DNA of 64,000 bases, taken from assembly GCA_963383645.1 (NCBI GenBank), contig OY726560.1, positions 149,289,349 through 149,353,348 on the forward strand. Reading direction: 5' to 3'. Under the pieces are notes generated by a model that had not been told where the DNA came from, ran no database searches, and saw only the letters and a list, made by a program, of their open reading frames with translations. This stretch comes from Muscardinus avellanarius (Eukaryota; Chordata; Mammalia; Rodentia; Gliridae). The position numbers and the translations under genes are program-made. Shown piece after piece: positions 21,338 to 30,174 of the stretch. The stretch's first letter is position 1; each line of letters opens with the position of its first letter.

Positions 21338-21549
21338 GCTGGCGTGGTGGCGCACACTTGTAATCCCCGCGCTTGGGAGGCTGAGACAGGAGGATCGCAC
21401 AGGTTCGAAGCCAACCTCAGCTGCTTAGTGAGGCTCTCAGCAACTCAGTGAGACCATGTTTCAAAATAAAATATAAATTAGGTCTGGGGGTATAGCCCAG
21501 AGGTAGAAAAGCCCCTAAGTTCCACCCCCAGTACCACAAAAAAAAAAAA
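21338..21549 (+). mobile_element. B1-dID SINE, sense, variant subfamily, perfect TSD
   Basis: Near-consensus, with 'CCCCGCGCTTGGG', 'CAGGTTCGAAGCCAACC' and 'AGGTCTGGGGGTATAGCCCAGAG' variant markers and a poly-A tail. It is flanked by a duplicated AATCAGACAATCA (21325-21337 and 21552-21564), which extends into A residues. Confidence 0.92.
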
Positions 21550-21564
21550 AAAATCAGACAATCA

Positions 21565-21681
21565 TCCTTTGCAACTTAGTGAGACCTAGTTTCAAAATAA
21601 AGAATAAAAAAATAGGGCTGGCAGTGTAGCTTGGAGGTAGAATGCCCCTGTGTTCTATCTCCTGTACTGAAAAAAAAATAG
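21565..21681 (+). mobile_element. B1-dID SINE, 5'-truncated, sense
   Basis: Starts in the linker ('CCTTTGCAACTTAGTGAGACC'), then has the ID-like half and a poly-A tail. The left half is absent. The full-length SINE at 21338-21549 inserted at its 5' edge. Confidence 0.85.
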
Positions 21682-21689
21682 ACAATAAT

Positions 21690-22370
21690 TTTCCAGAGAG
21701 ATCTAGGTTCTCAAGAAGGGTGACAGACCGCTAGCGGCATTTGTAAGCTCTCGAGGCCTGAGGATGGGGCTCTACAGGTGGCCAGGGCCTTCTCCATCTC
21801 TCTCCCCCAGCCTTCTTTCCTCTTGTGGGGGCTGTGCTGGCTTTGAGCTAGCTTGGCTTAGCGACCCTATGCCCCCCGCAGCCAAGCACTTTCCCACTGT
21901 CAGTGGCCCTTCCTGGCCCTGGCCTTCACCTCTGCCTCCTGGCCAGACCTCCTTTGATGCCCCCTCTGGCTTAGTCCCAAAGGCACACCTGCTCTTCCTC
22001 CTCTGAGAGTCAGCTGCTGCAGACTGGCTCCTGCCTGGCTTGCCAGATCATCACAAGGCTGCCAGGCCCGAGAAGCTGGGCAGGGTTGCCCGGGCGGCTC
22101 AGCTCCTGGAGGGGCGAGGAGGCAACTGGCTGGAGCCAGGCGCAGAGTATTTCTGGAAGGCCTGGCCTGGCCTCTCATCGCATGCTATTTATTTACTCAG
22201 TGAGATCATTATAACTAATAAATATTTGGGGCTTGGTGACCACTGAGTGGTCATTTCTCTCTGGCTCTCCAGAGAGCAAGAAGTATAAATACTCAACTCA
22301 TTTTTGTATTAAAAAACAGTTGCTTAGCACCTTGGGTGCAGCGGTGGGGTTTGAAGAAATGAATATAATA
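21690..22370. other. unique sequence
   Basis: GC-rich at first (21740-22150), then AT-rich. Short frames on both strands without homology. No repeat recognised. Confidence 0.4.
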
Positions 22371-22371
22371 A

Positions 22372-22790
22372 TAACTGATGCTTGTTTTGCATTTGCCCTG
22401 TGCCCGGAGCTGTTCAAGGTATTTAAACATTATTTTTAATTTAATTTTTAAATTTTTTTTGCGAGTCTAGGGATGGGACCCAGGGGCATTCGACCCTACA
22501 GCCCCTGTCCTGTTTTTTGATTCTTTATTTTGAAACAGGGTCTCACTGAGTTGCAAAGGGCCTCACTAAGTAGCTGAGGCTATCTGCGAACCACGATCCT
22601 CCTGTCTCAGCCTCCCGAATGCTGGGATTACAAGCGTGCGCCACCATGCCCGGCTTCAAGGTGCTTTGAGTGTTATGTTACTTAATATAATACATATCTA
22701 TCAAAATGATTCTTTCATCGCCAAGAGGAGACTGAGGCTCAGAACAGAAATAGAGGATGCCAAGGCCACCCCAGCCAAGACATGGTGGGG
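22372..22790 (-). mobile_element. MIR, antisense, split by a SINE
   Basis: The first part (22372-22452) has 'TTTGCCCTGTGCCCGGAGCTGTTCAAGGTATTTAAAC'. The second part (about 22660-22790) has 'AAGAGGAGACTGAGGCTCAGAACAG' and 'GGCTTGGACTCAAGGCC'. The SINE at 22455-22655 separates them. Confidence 0.65.
22455..22655 (-). mobile_element. B1-dID SINE, antisense, inside a MIR
   Basis: Near-consensus reverse complement: 'CTTTATTTTGAAACAGGGTCTCACTGAG', 'CTCACTAAGTAGCTGAGGC', 'CTCAGCCTCCCGAATGCTGGG', 'CGCCACCATGCCCGGC'. It interrupts an older MIR. Confidence 0.93.
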
Positions 22791-22897
22791 TTGGCTTGGA
22801 CTCAAGGCCTTGCTCCCAACCACCATGCTGAGCGGTCCCTCTGTCAGTCTCCAGAGGAGCAAGCCTCAGCCTGAGCCCCCCCAGGGGCACAAAATGT

Positions 22898-22925
22898 GGG
22901 GGTACATGGGGGGGATGTGGGCGGG
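22898..22925 (+). other. G-quadruplex motif
   Basis: Four G-runs of at least three (GGGGG, GGGGGGG, GGG, GGG) are separated by loops of 5, 4 and 1 bases, which satisfies the canonical G3+N1-7 pattern on the plus strand. Confidence 0.75.
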
Positions 22926-22964
22926 TGGTGCTCCCTGCATAGAGGATCCACTTCCTTGGACACC

Positions 22965-23120
22965 AAGCCAAGGTTCTGATTGCTTTATACCTATTATTAG
23001 CTCCCGATACCTTCCCAGCAACTCTAGGAGGTAGAGGGTAACATGGGTCCAGAGCTGGCCCAGGGACTCAGGGCCACCAAGAGGCAGAGCTGAGATCTAA
23101 AGCTGTAGACACTGGTCCCA
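22965..23120 (-). mobile_element. MIR, antisense
   Basis: Antisense MIR pattern: 'ATTATTAGCTCCCGAT', 'CAACTCTAGGAGGTAGAGGGTAAC', 'GAGGCAGAGCTGAGATCTAAAG'. Confidence 0.55.
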
Positions 23121-23639
23121 GGGCCATGCTGTCACCCTGGCCAGCCTTCGGCCTCTGCCTGGTGGTCGCCATGCCCATGTGCAGGTCCGCAGGCAGCTGG
23201 GAGGGCACGGCCCCAGGTGGTTTGCAGGGCCAGAGCTGCTGCTGCTAAGTGAAGCCTTCGGGAGTCTGTAAAGTGGGGGAATCAGGTGACTCCACCTGTC
23301 TCTTGGGGCTACTGTGGGTACCAGGATGATCAGGCACAGGGACGGGTCAGGAAAGTGCCACCACTGGCCTCAGAGAGGTTCAGCTCCACAGCTACGGTCT
23401 GTGCTGGGCAACACCAGGGAGGGCCGGTGACCGAGCTCCCTCCAAGACGCTGGCCGCTAGCTGGGATACATGGCCTGTGACAAACGAGGAGGAGATTATT
23501 TTAATTCCAAATGGCTCCACATGAAGAGTCTCATTTGACGATGCAGATGGAGAGAGAATTAAGCCATTTACTTATTTAATCTTTTTCTAAGAGGGCTGTT
23601 TTCAGAGCCCCCTAGGGCAGCGCTCACAGATGGCTTGGT
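23121..23639. other. unique sequence
   Basis: GC-rich at first, then an AT-rich end with 'ATTATTTTAATTCC' and 'AGAATTAAGCC' (about 23492-23570). Nothing else recognised. Confidence 0.4.
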
Positions 23640-23850
23640 GCCAGGCCTGGTGCTGGGTGCTCTATGTGGGCAGCCCATCGGGCCTCCTGCTGCCCTGAGA
23701 CCAGGCTGATGCTGCCCCACTTTCAGAAGGACACACTGAGAGGCGAAGCAACCAGGGCCAGCGGCTGGAGGAGCCGGGCTCTGAGCCAGGGCCGCTTTGG
23801 AATTGGGGCTCTCGCCAAGTTGTTTTGTGTGACCTTTGCCCTCTGACCTC
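23640..23850 (-). mobile_element. MIR, antisense
   Basis: Landmarks: 'CTGGTGCTGGGTGCTCTATGTGG', 'CCCCACTTTCAGAAGGACACACTGAGAGGCGAAGCAACCAGGGCC', 'GAGCCGGGCTCTGAGCC'. Confidence 0.65.
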
Positions 23851-24319
23851 TCACAGCTTTTCCTTGCACCTGCAGCACCCATGCAGTCCCTCTGCTGAGC
23901 TCCCGGGTGGGGCCATCCCGCACCCTCCAGACACCTGCCAGCTTGCGGCTCGTGTGTCAAGGGATGTGGTCAACGCCAGCAGGCTCGCCATCCCCAATGG
24001 CTCCTGTGGGCCTGGCCTCACCCAAGGGGGCCAGGGTGACTGTTGCAGCCCGCGCAGCCTTGGGCCCTCCACCCTCACGAGCGTGCCTCCTGTGGCCCCC
24101 AAGGATGGATTTGTCTTGGGGTGTTTGGAGATAGTAAACTTGGTGCCTTCATGAAGCCATTTGCCAAATTGAAGGAGGTTGTGAAGGGGACTCGGCGCCC
24201 CCCTCCCGGGGAGCTTATAGTGTCCTGGGCTGCGTGGTGGGGGAGACGTCGTCTCCAGTTGCCTGGAACGTGGGGTGACACAGAGCAACTCCATGCTGAA
24301 GGAGCACAAGAGGGGGGCT
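23851..24319. other. unique GC-rich sequence
   Basis: Overlapping frames on both strands up to 193 codons (23851-24432, minus) show no domain and overlap a MIR. Judged to be chance. Confidence 0.4.
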
Positions 24320-24575
24320 GGGCAGTCATGCCTGGGACCGTGGAGCCACAGGGGACCGAGGCCCCGTCCTTCCCAGTACAGCGGTGGGGCCTCGGGCAAG
24401 TTATGTGACATCTCTGCGCTTCGGCTCCTCATCCCTCATCCGTAAAGGCGAGGTCAGAGCTGATGTGTGCCCAGGGTTTGGGGGAGAGTTAATAATGTAA
24501 TGTGTGGGAAAAAAAAAACATTCTGAATGGAGTATGCCACAGAGAAAGTAGTCAGTAAATGTTAGTGGACCCCAA
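24320..24575 (+). mobile_element. MIR, sense
   Basis: Landmarks: 'TGGGGCCTCGGGCAAGTTATGTGACATCTCTGCGC', 'GGCTCCTCATCCCTCATCCGTAAAGG', 'AGTCAGTAAATG'. Confidence 0.7.
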
Positions 24576-24601
24576 AACAAACTCAAAATTATTTACTCCA
24601 A

Positions 24602-24790
24602 TCCAGGTGTGGTGGTACATGCCTATAATCCCAATACTTAGGAAGCGGAGACAGAAGGACTGCTGGTTTGAGGCCAGCCTCAGCAATTTAGTGAGACCCT
24701 CAACCACTTAGCAACACCTTGTTTCAAACTAAAAAGCAAAAGGAGATAGGGGTTTATCTCAGAGGTAGAATGCCTCTGGCTCCGTCTCTA
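24602..24790 (+). mobile_element. B1-dID SINE, sense
   Basis: Older copy ('CCAGGTGTGGTGGTACATGCC', 'TTTAGTGAGACCCTCAACC'). Its right half ends directly in the following CA microsatellite. Confidence 0.88.
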
Positions 24791-24837
24791 ACACAGACAC
24801 ACACACACACAGACACACACACACACACACATACACA

Positions 24838-24886
<49 letters not shown>
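24791..24886 (+). repeat. (CA)n microsatellite, about 96 bp
   Basis: CA units with a few ACAG and CATA interruptions. It grows from the tail of the sense SINE on its left. A matching (GT)n tract lies 88 bp downstream. Confidence 0.97.
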
Positions 24887-24888
<2 letters not shown>

Positions 24889-24972
24889 CTTCATTCATAT
24901 TTGCCTTCCCACTCAATACAGGAAACACCAAAATCACAAAATGGAGTGCCTTAAAAGTCGTATGTTGACAGG

Positions 24973-24974
<2 letters not shown>

Positions 24975-25014
<40 letters not shown>
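24975..25014 (+). repeat. (GT)n microsatellite, about 40 bp
   Basis: Pure GT units. Read on the minus strand this is (CA)n at the tail of the antisense ID element that follows. Confidence 0.97.
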
Positions 25015-25015
<1 letters not shown>

Positions 25016-25083
25016 CTAGAAATTGAACCCAGGGCCTCATGTATGCTGAGCAAGTACTGCCACTGAGCTACATCTCTACCCCC
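25015..25083 (-). mobile_element. ID element monomer, antisense
   Basis: Reverse complement of the full tRNA-Ala-derived ID head: 'GAACCCAGGGCCTCATG', 'GAGCAAGTACTGCCACTGAGCTACATC'. It retains the anticodon-arm region missing from the dID half of B1-dID, so it is a separate monomer. Confidence 0.85.
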
Positions 25084-25091
25084 CCTTTTAA

Positions 25092-25292
25092 GGGGTACTG
25101 AGGATTGAACCCAGAGACATCCCACCTCCAGCCTACACTCCCAGTCCTTTTCGTTTTTTATTTGAAAACAGGATCTTGCCAAGTTGCTCAGGGTCTTATT
25201 AAGTTGCTGAGGCTGGCCTTGAACCTGAGAATATTCTCCTGTTTTCGTCTTCCAAGTGCTGGGCTTATACCCATGGGCCAACCACGTCCAGC
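25092..25292 (-). mobile_element. B1-dID SINE, antisense
   Basis: Reverse complement dimer: 'GGTACTGAGGATTGAACCC', 'TTATTTGAAAACAGGATCTTGCC', 'GTTGCTGAGGCTGGCC', ending 'CCACGTCCAGC'. It lies 48 bp from an oppositely oriented SINE. Confidence 0.88.
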
Positions 25293-25340
25293 TTGAATTT
25301 TATATTAATTAAAAATAATATTTTAAAATATCAAGTATCT

Positions 25341-25536
25341 GGCCGGGCATGGTGGCACAAGCTTGTCATCCCCACGCTTGGGAGGCAGAGACAGGAGGAG
25401 CACGCTGGTTTGAAGCCAGCCTCTCTGGCTTAAGAGACCCTGTTTCCAAATATATATATCTGGGAGTGTGGCCTGGAGGTAGAAGGGTTTCCAGGAACCC
25501 CAGTACCACCAAAAAAAAAAAAAAAAAAAAAAAAAA
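25341..25536 (+). mobile_element. SINE of the variant B1-dID subfamily, perfect TSD
   Basis: 'GGCCGGGCATGGTGGCAC', 'CACGCTTGGGAGGCAGAGACAGGAGG', 'CTGGCTTAAGAGACCCTGTTTCC', 'GGGAGTGTGGCCTGGAGG', 'GGAACCCCAGTACCACC' and a poly-A tail of about 27. It is flanked by a perfect ATCAAGTATCT duplication (25330-25340, 25537-25547). The long A tail and perfect TSD mark a young copy. Confidence 0.92.
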
Positions 25537-25547
25537 ATCAAGTATCT

Positions 25548-26329
25548 GTTCTGTTTCCAGCCAGTCCTTCTGTTATTCCACCCCCACCCACCCATAATTC
25601 CACGAGTTTCCAGTATGAAGATGCGGCCCCACCCGGGGTCACAGAGCTGAGGGGGTGTGTTCAGCTTCTGACTTGGGGCAACCCAGTGTTAGAATGGGGA
25701 GCCTTTTCCTTTACTGTGTGTGGGTGCAATGCACTATTTATTTTAATTTAATTTTGATGATTCCCCCATGAAGTCAAGACTAATATTATCATCATTTTTC
25801 TCAGGAGAAAACCAAGGCTGGGGAGCGTTACGGGAGCCATTACAGGAAGAGCCCTCTGGCGCAGAGCACGGGCGGCCTGGGCCGCGAGCGGCGGAGAGAA
25901 CGCCGTGTTCCCTGGCCAGGCTGGAGGGTGGTGGCTGCGGTGGGCAAGGAGAGCCGGCTGCACACCCAGGGGAGAGGGTCCTCCGGAGCCTGCAGCCTGC
26001 AAAGGTTGTACTGCTGGGCGTGTGCCACACACACCCTTGGCCAAGGCGGTGTGGTGGTGCCCATCCCACATCTGAGAGGTGGCAGGCCTGAGCCTGGGAT
26101 GCGGCCCCTCTGGGCATCACGTCACCAGCAACCGCTTCCTGCCAAGAAAGAGACAAAGAAATTGGGAACCAGCACCTGCTTTCCTCAGGGTGGAAAATCT
26201 TCCCCATGGCCCCAAAACAGGGTCCCAGAGACTCTCGTGGAAGGGAGAAGGGGGGCCGGTTCCTTTTGGGTTTCCAGCTGGGTTTCTGCAAAGCAAAACC
26301 AAGCGGCAAGAGCCGCCTGTCTGAGGCGT
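25548..26329. other. unique sequence, GC-rich
   Basis: A small antisense MIR-like piece ('TATTATCATCATTTTTCTCAGGAGAAAACCAAGGCTGG') lies at about 25785-25822. The 198-codon minus frame at 25743-26339 overlaps other frames on both strands and has no recognisable homology. Confidence 0.4.
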
Positions 26330-26830
26330 GTTTTATCATAACCTTTCCATGTAATCCTGAAAGCCCACCTAATCAATTGAAGATCATAAAATATTAGACT
26401 TAATGCTGCAAAGTGCCGCTTTTTAATTCACATAACAAGCTCCTAAATAATTCAAATAGCAAACAGACCCTGCAAGTCAATGGCGGGAGGCTGCTTGGAC
26501 CAGCAGGAGAGTGTCAACACATGCCACATTTCCCGGATCGACTCCATTTCAAGAACCCTATTAAGTTAATTGCCGGTTTCTGACAGCAGAGAGCATGCTG
26601 GGAGCACAGCAAGCTTTATTAGCCTCGTGGCATCCGGAGGCCTCAGCCACTTTGCCCCTACTTGCAGGCACTGGGAGCCGCGCGGAAAAAAAGTAAATCA
26701 AATTATGAGACAATAAATGCTTCTGGCAACACGTGTAATCGGATCCATTGGCCAATCCGAATGTGCTCACGTGTTGCAAGAGTCTCACAGGTAGGAGGTC
26801 ACGGGGCAGTTACATCGTCTGGTGTTGTGT
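26330..26830. promoter_or_regulatory. candidate conserved regulatory block
   Basis: Repeat-free. The AT-rich first half has 'ACCTAATCAATTGAAG', 'TTTTTAATTCAC' and 'CCTAAATAATTCAAAT'. The second half contains 'AAATCAAATTATGAG' and the symmetrical E-box/CCAAT dyad at 26726-26777. The combination of motif density and symmetry makes this the best regulatory candidate in the window. Conservation was not tested. Confidence 0.5.
26726..26777. promoter_or_regulatory. nested dyad: two CACGTG E-boxes around a double CCAAT core
   Basis: Outer arms GCAACACGTG (26726-26735) and CACGTGTTGC (26768-26777) are exact reverse complements. The inner 10-bp palindrome ATTGGCCAAT (26747-26756) shares the same centre (26751.5), with 11 bases on each side. 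CACGTG is the class B E-box bound by USF/MYC/MITF-type bHLH-Zip factors, and CCAAT is the NF-Y core. The symmetry is read directly from the sequence; binding is inferred. Confidence 0.6.
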
Positions 26831-27429
26831 GGCCAATGCAAGTAAATGTTCCTGCGAGCGAGGGCCCCACCTCTAATGAAATAGGAGAGAAAGAGAAGGA
26901 GAGGGGGGCACTAAAGAGAATGGAAGTTGGGGTGAACCTTTAGAGGGGCTGCAATTACTCCAATAGTCAGTGTTGCCCATTCTGGGTTGTAAGTAGCTGC
27001 TTGGCTCGCAACCCTGGTGAAGATGGGCATGTGGTTCTAGAGACGGTCAGAGGGACACAGGGAAGTGCAGACGTGTGACTCAAGATGCCCAGCCTTCTGT
27101 GGGAGGGAAGATGCGCTCACTGTACCCACCGTGATGTTCCCAAGCAGGGCAGGTATCAGAGCACGGTTTCCATGGTGACCTGTTCTCCCTCCGTGGCCCT
27201 GGTACACACTGAGTACCAGGTGGGACGGGTATCAGGGCATTGTGGAGTCTCCCAGCAGGTGCAGGCACTGGTCTCTCCAGCGACCGTGAGGATGCACAGG
27301 GAGGGAGGTGCCGCGGCCGCCCAGGATCACACAGTGAGCAGAGTCTGAGACCCGGCCTCCCACCACCCGCACTGGGCCATTTTTCTTTAAGGTCTCAAAA
27401 TGATGTTCCAGGATTGGCAATCTCCATTA
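26831..27429. other. unique sequence
   Basis: Purine-rich patch at about 26884-26925. Short frames without homology. No repeat recognised. Confidence 0.4.
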
Positions 27430-27610
27430 GCTCTAGATTCTAATCCCCGTTCAGCCATTTGTTGCCCGAGCGACTTTAATATAAGCCAAAGATCCAACTT
27501 CCCCGTCTCTTGCCTTTGTTGGTCAGAGGAGGACGGAATGCCTTGCCTGGGAGGACTCTTATGGGCAGGACGCAGTTAAATGATGCGTGTAACTATTGGG
27601 TGTAGAGCTT
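27430..27610 (+). mobile_element. MIR, sense, diverged
   Basis: Pattern: 'AGATTCTAATCCCCGTTCAGCCATTTGTTGCCCGAGCGACTTTAAT', 'AACTTCCCCGTCTC', 'AGTTAAATGATGCGTGTAA'. Confidence 0.6.
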
Positions 27611-28904
27611 CAAGGGGTGGTCAGGGGCTTGGCAGAGCTGCCTTCTTGCAATCTCAGATGAGCTCATTTGTTTCTAGATGATTCTGTTATAACCAGCATC
27701 TCCCAATGTATCTAGTTTGTACATCTGAATTTTTACATCAAATCTGCATGTAGTGAGGCAAAATATATCCACAGCCACATGCGCGGTAGAACCTAAACTT
27801 GGTCTGAAACTTTTTCCGGTGGCATCTCCACACTCTCTTGGATTTTGATTTTAGGCTAGAAGAAATAGAGGTTGCTACCAGATCAAACAGGGAGAAAAGG
27901 ACCACTCACCTGGGGTCCAGCACTAGCCCAGACCCGAGGGCAGAAACCAAATGGAGTCAGGTGCCACTGACTGTCCTCCTAGTCCATGACCGCTGCCCGG
28001 CTGGAGGCCAGGCCAGAGCTGCTCTTTTCACAAAACTGCCAGCTCCTAGTACGTAAATGTGTCTTTTAGTATTAGCTCCGGCTCTCCATAATAGCAAACC
28101 CACATTAACAGGGACTTAAATACATACAAGTGTCTCTTCTGATGTTGGAGAAGCCCCAGGTAGGTGGATGTGGTGGCTTCGTGATTGTCCAGGATCTAGG
28201 CTGTGTCTCAGCTCCTGGCCTGCTGTCCCCAACACGGCTCCTGTCCTCAGTCCTTCGGGATGGCTGCTGCAGCTCCAGCCTTCGCGGCCACATTTTAGGA
28301 AATAGAAAAAAGAAAGAAGGTAAAGCAAAAGAGGTTTCCTCCAGTTAGGATTAGTTTCTCATGCTTCCTGAGCCAGAACTCAGTCATGTGCTCCAACCTG
28401 CCCGTGAGAGAGGCTGGGCAGTCGATTCTTTAACTGGGATGTTGCTACCAACAGTTATGAGTGAGGAAGAAGGTAGGACCTGGTGCTGGGAAAGCCATGG
28501 GCCGACCTCTGCTTGCAGCTCGACTCTGCTGCGTCCTCTACTTGATAAAGTGCCGGTGACCGGCGGCATTTTGAATGAGAAGAAACGCCAGCTGAGGTTT
28601 GGGAGCATTTTGTGACCCACGCTGAGATGACCGGAAGTGCCCTGGGGCCTGCGGGCTCACGTCGGGGCCACTGCGCTCTCTGGGCTGTCTGTTCTAGAGT
28701 TACCACGGAGATGAGCCATAATTGACACTGTCACCATCACCTCACACAACAAGACCGGCTTCTCTGGATCTCCCCGAGGCTCACTGGAGGATGGTTTCCT
28801 GTTCCAGGGACCTCTGATGGATACCGGGCTATAGAAATCTAGATGGGACTGACCCAGCCCCGTCCTGCACCTGGCACTGCCATGTTGCCCTTAACCCATC
28901 CCGC
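27611..28904. other. unique sequence, nothing recognised
   Basis: No repeat family, domain or simple repeat recognised. Open frames are at most 84 codons. Confidence 0.45.
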
Positions 28905-29020
28905 AGGCAGGCAGAGGGACCGGGATCCTGTTTAACAGATAAAAAGTGGAGGCTCAGAAAGGCCAAGCAACTTGCCCGATATAGCACAGCTGCCAGAGCT
29001 GGGGCTTATGGCATCCACAT
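28905..29020 (-). mobile_element. MIR, antisense
   Basis: Clear core: 'CCTGTTTAACAGATAAAAAGTGGAGGCTCAGAAAGGCCAAGCAACTTGCCCG' and 'GCTGCCAGAGCTGGGGC'. Confidence 0.75.
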
Positions 29021-29589
29021 ATCACTTGGCCACTTGGCGCCTTTGCTGTCTGTGTCCATCCTCGCTCCCCGTTGCAGACAGTGGTCCTCTGAGACAACAG
29101 GGGCATCACCGAGCCTGTCAAGCAATGCTTTCTACTAAGGTCCTTTTAAAATTCCATCTCTTCCTTCTTTGTCTTCTACTCAGGAGCCTCCTTTAATCTT
29201 AGAAAGACCCTTGGAAGTCACAGTCTTAAGGTTGCCATTGCCCCATCTTCTGACCTCCTGCGCGGGCTGAGGCCGTTCATGCCTGGCCTTGCCGTGCTAG
29301 TCGGTATGCCTGACCTGGGCTCATGGTCCAGCCTCCCTTCCCAGGCATCTCAGCTTGGGATACTGATGAAGCCTGCAGAGACTGGTACCCAAGGCTCACA
29401 TCGCCCGCAGGCCTAGGACCAGGTCTGCAAATAGGACCCAAACAGGAGCTGGAGCTGTCTGCATCCCCATCTCAGCAAGCGAAGCCACAGAACCCAGGGA
29501 CCAAACCAGGAAGCCCTCTTCCTGCTGCCCCAAGAGGCAGGCGGAGCCACCCACACCGGCAGCTGAGGCCCCGTCGCTGTCAGCCTCTC
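29021..29589. other. unique sequence
   Basis: GC-rich with chance frames (89 codons at 29323-29592). No repeat recognised. Confidence 0.4.
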
Positions 29590-30140
29590 TGACGTTTTCA
29601 CATACAGAATCTAAATATATACTTTGAAAATTGAAAAGTGCTCACGTATAGGATGTGGCTGTGGGGAGACAACGCTCTCTTTGAACATGTCTCTTTAAAG
29701 ATAAAATTTGCAAAGTGTTTTCCTGCCCTTAAGGAGACACTTGAACACGGCGACAGATGTAAGATGGAAATTGAAGTGTCCCTCCCAGGCCACCGTACAC
29801 GGATAAAACAGGCACAATCTATTCTAAGCGCTCATTAATAGCTGGTCTCTGAGGGCCTCGGCAGCAGCCAGAGGATTTTACTCATTAAAAAGGTGGCGAG
29901 GTAGGGTTTATGCTGCCCCGCCTGTCGCCACGTGTTCCTGGTGCCCGGTGCGTCACCAGCGGGCCTCAAATGAACGTCCCAGGATTGCTGGCCGGGCGAG
30001 CTGCTTTCCGAAGGGTTGAAAGTGTCACCCTCCCATCGGTGGCAGGTAGCCCTAGCTGTCTGTCACTAGACTTGTCTCTCTTCCTAGGTGGCCTGCAATG
30101 GCGTTATTTCAAGATAAATGCAGAGAGAAGGGAATTTTAC
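29590..30140. promoter_or_regulatory. candidate conserved block
   Basis: Repeat-free mix of AT-rich segments ('TAAAGATAAAATTTGCAAAG', 'CTCATTAATAGC', 'TACTCATTAAAAAGG') and CpG-bearing segments, just upstream of the CpG-rich island at 30220. Regulatory role inferred from composition and position. Confidence 0.35.
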
Positions 30141-30174
30141 TTGTCAGCTAATAAAAGATGGTTGGTGCTTCTGA

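Noticed and set aside
23851..24432. 193-codon open frame, minus strand
   Set aside because: It overlaps a sense MIR and competing frames, with no recognisable domain.
24719..25066. 115-codon frames on both strands
   Set aside because: Thr/His and Val/Cys repeats from the CA and GT microsatellites.
25743..26339. 198-codon open frame, minus strand
   Set aside because: GC-rich unique DNA with several equally long overlapping frames in both directions, partly over a MIR fragment.
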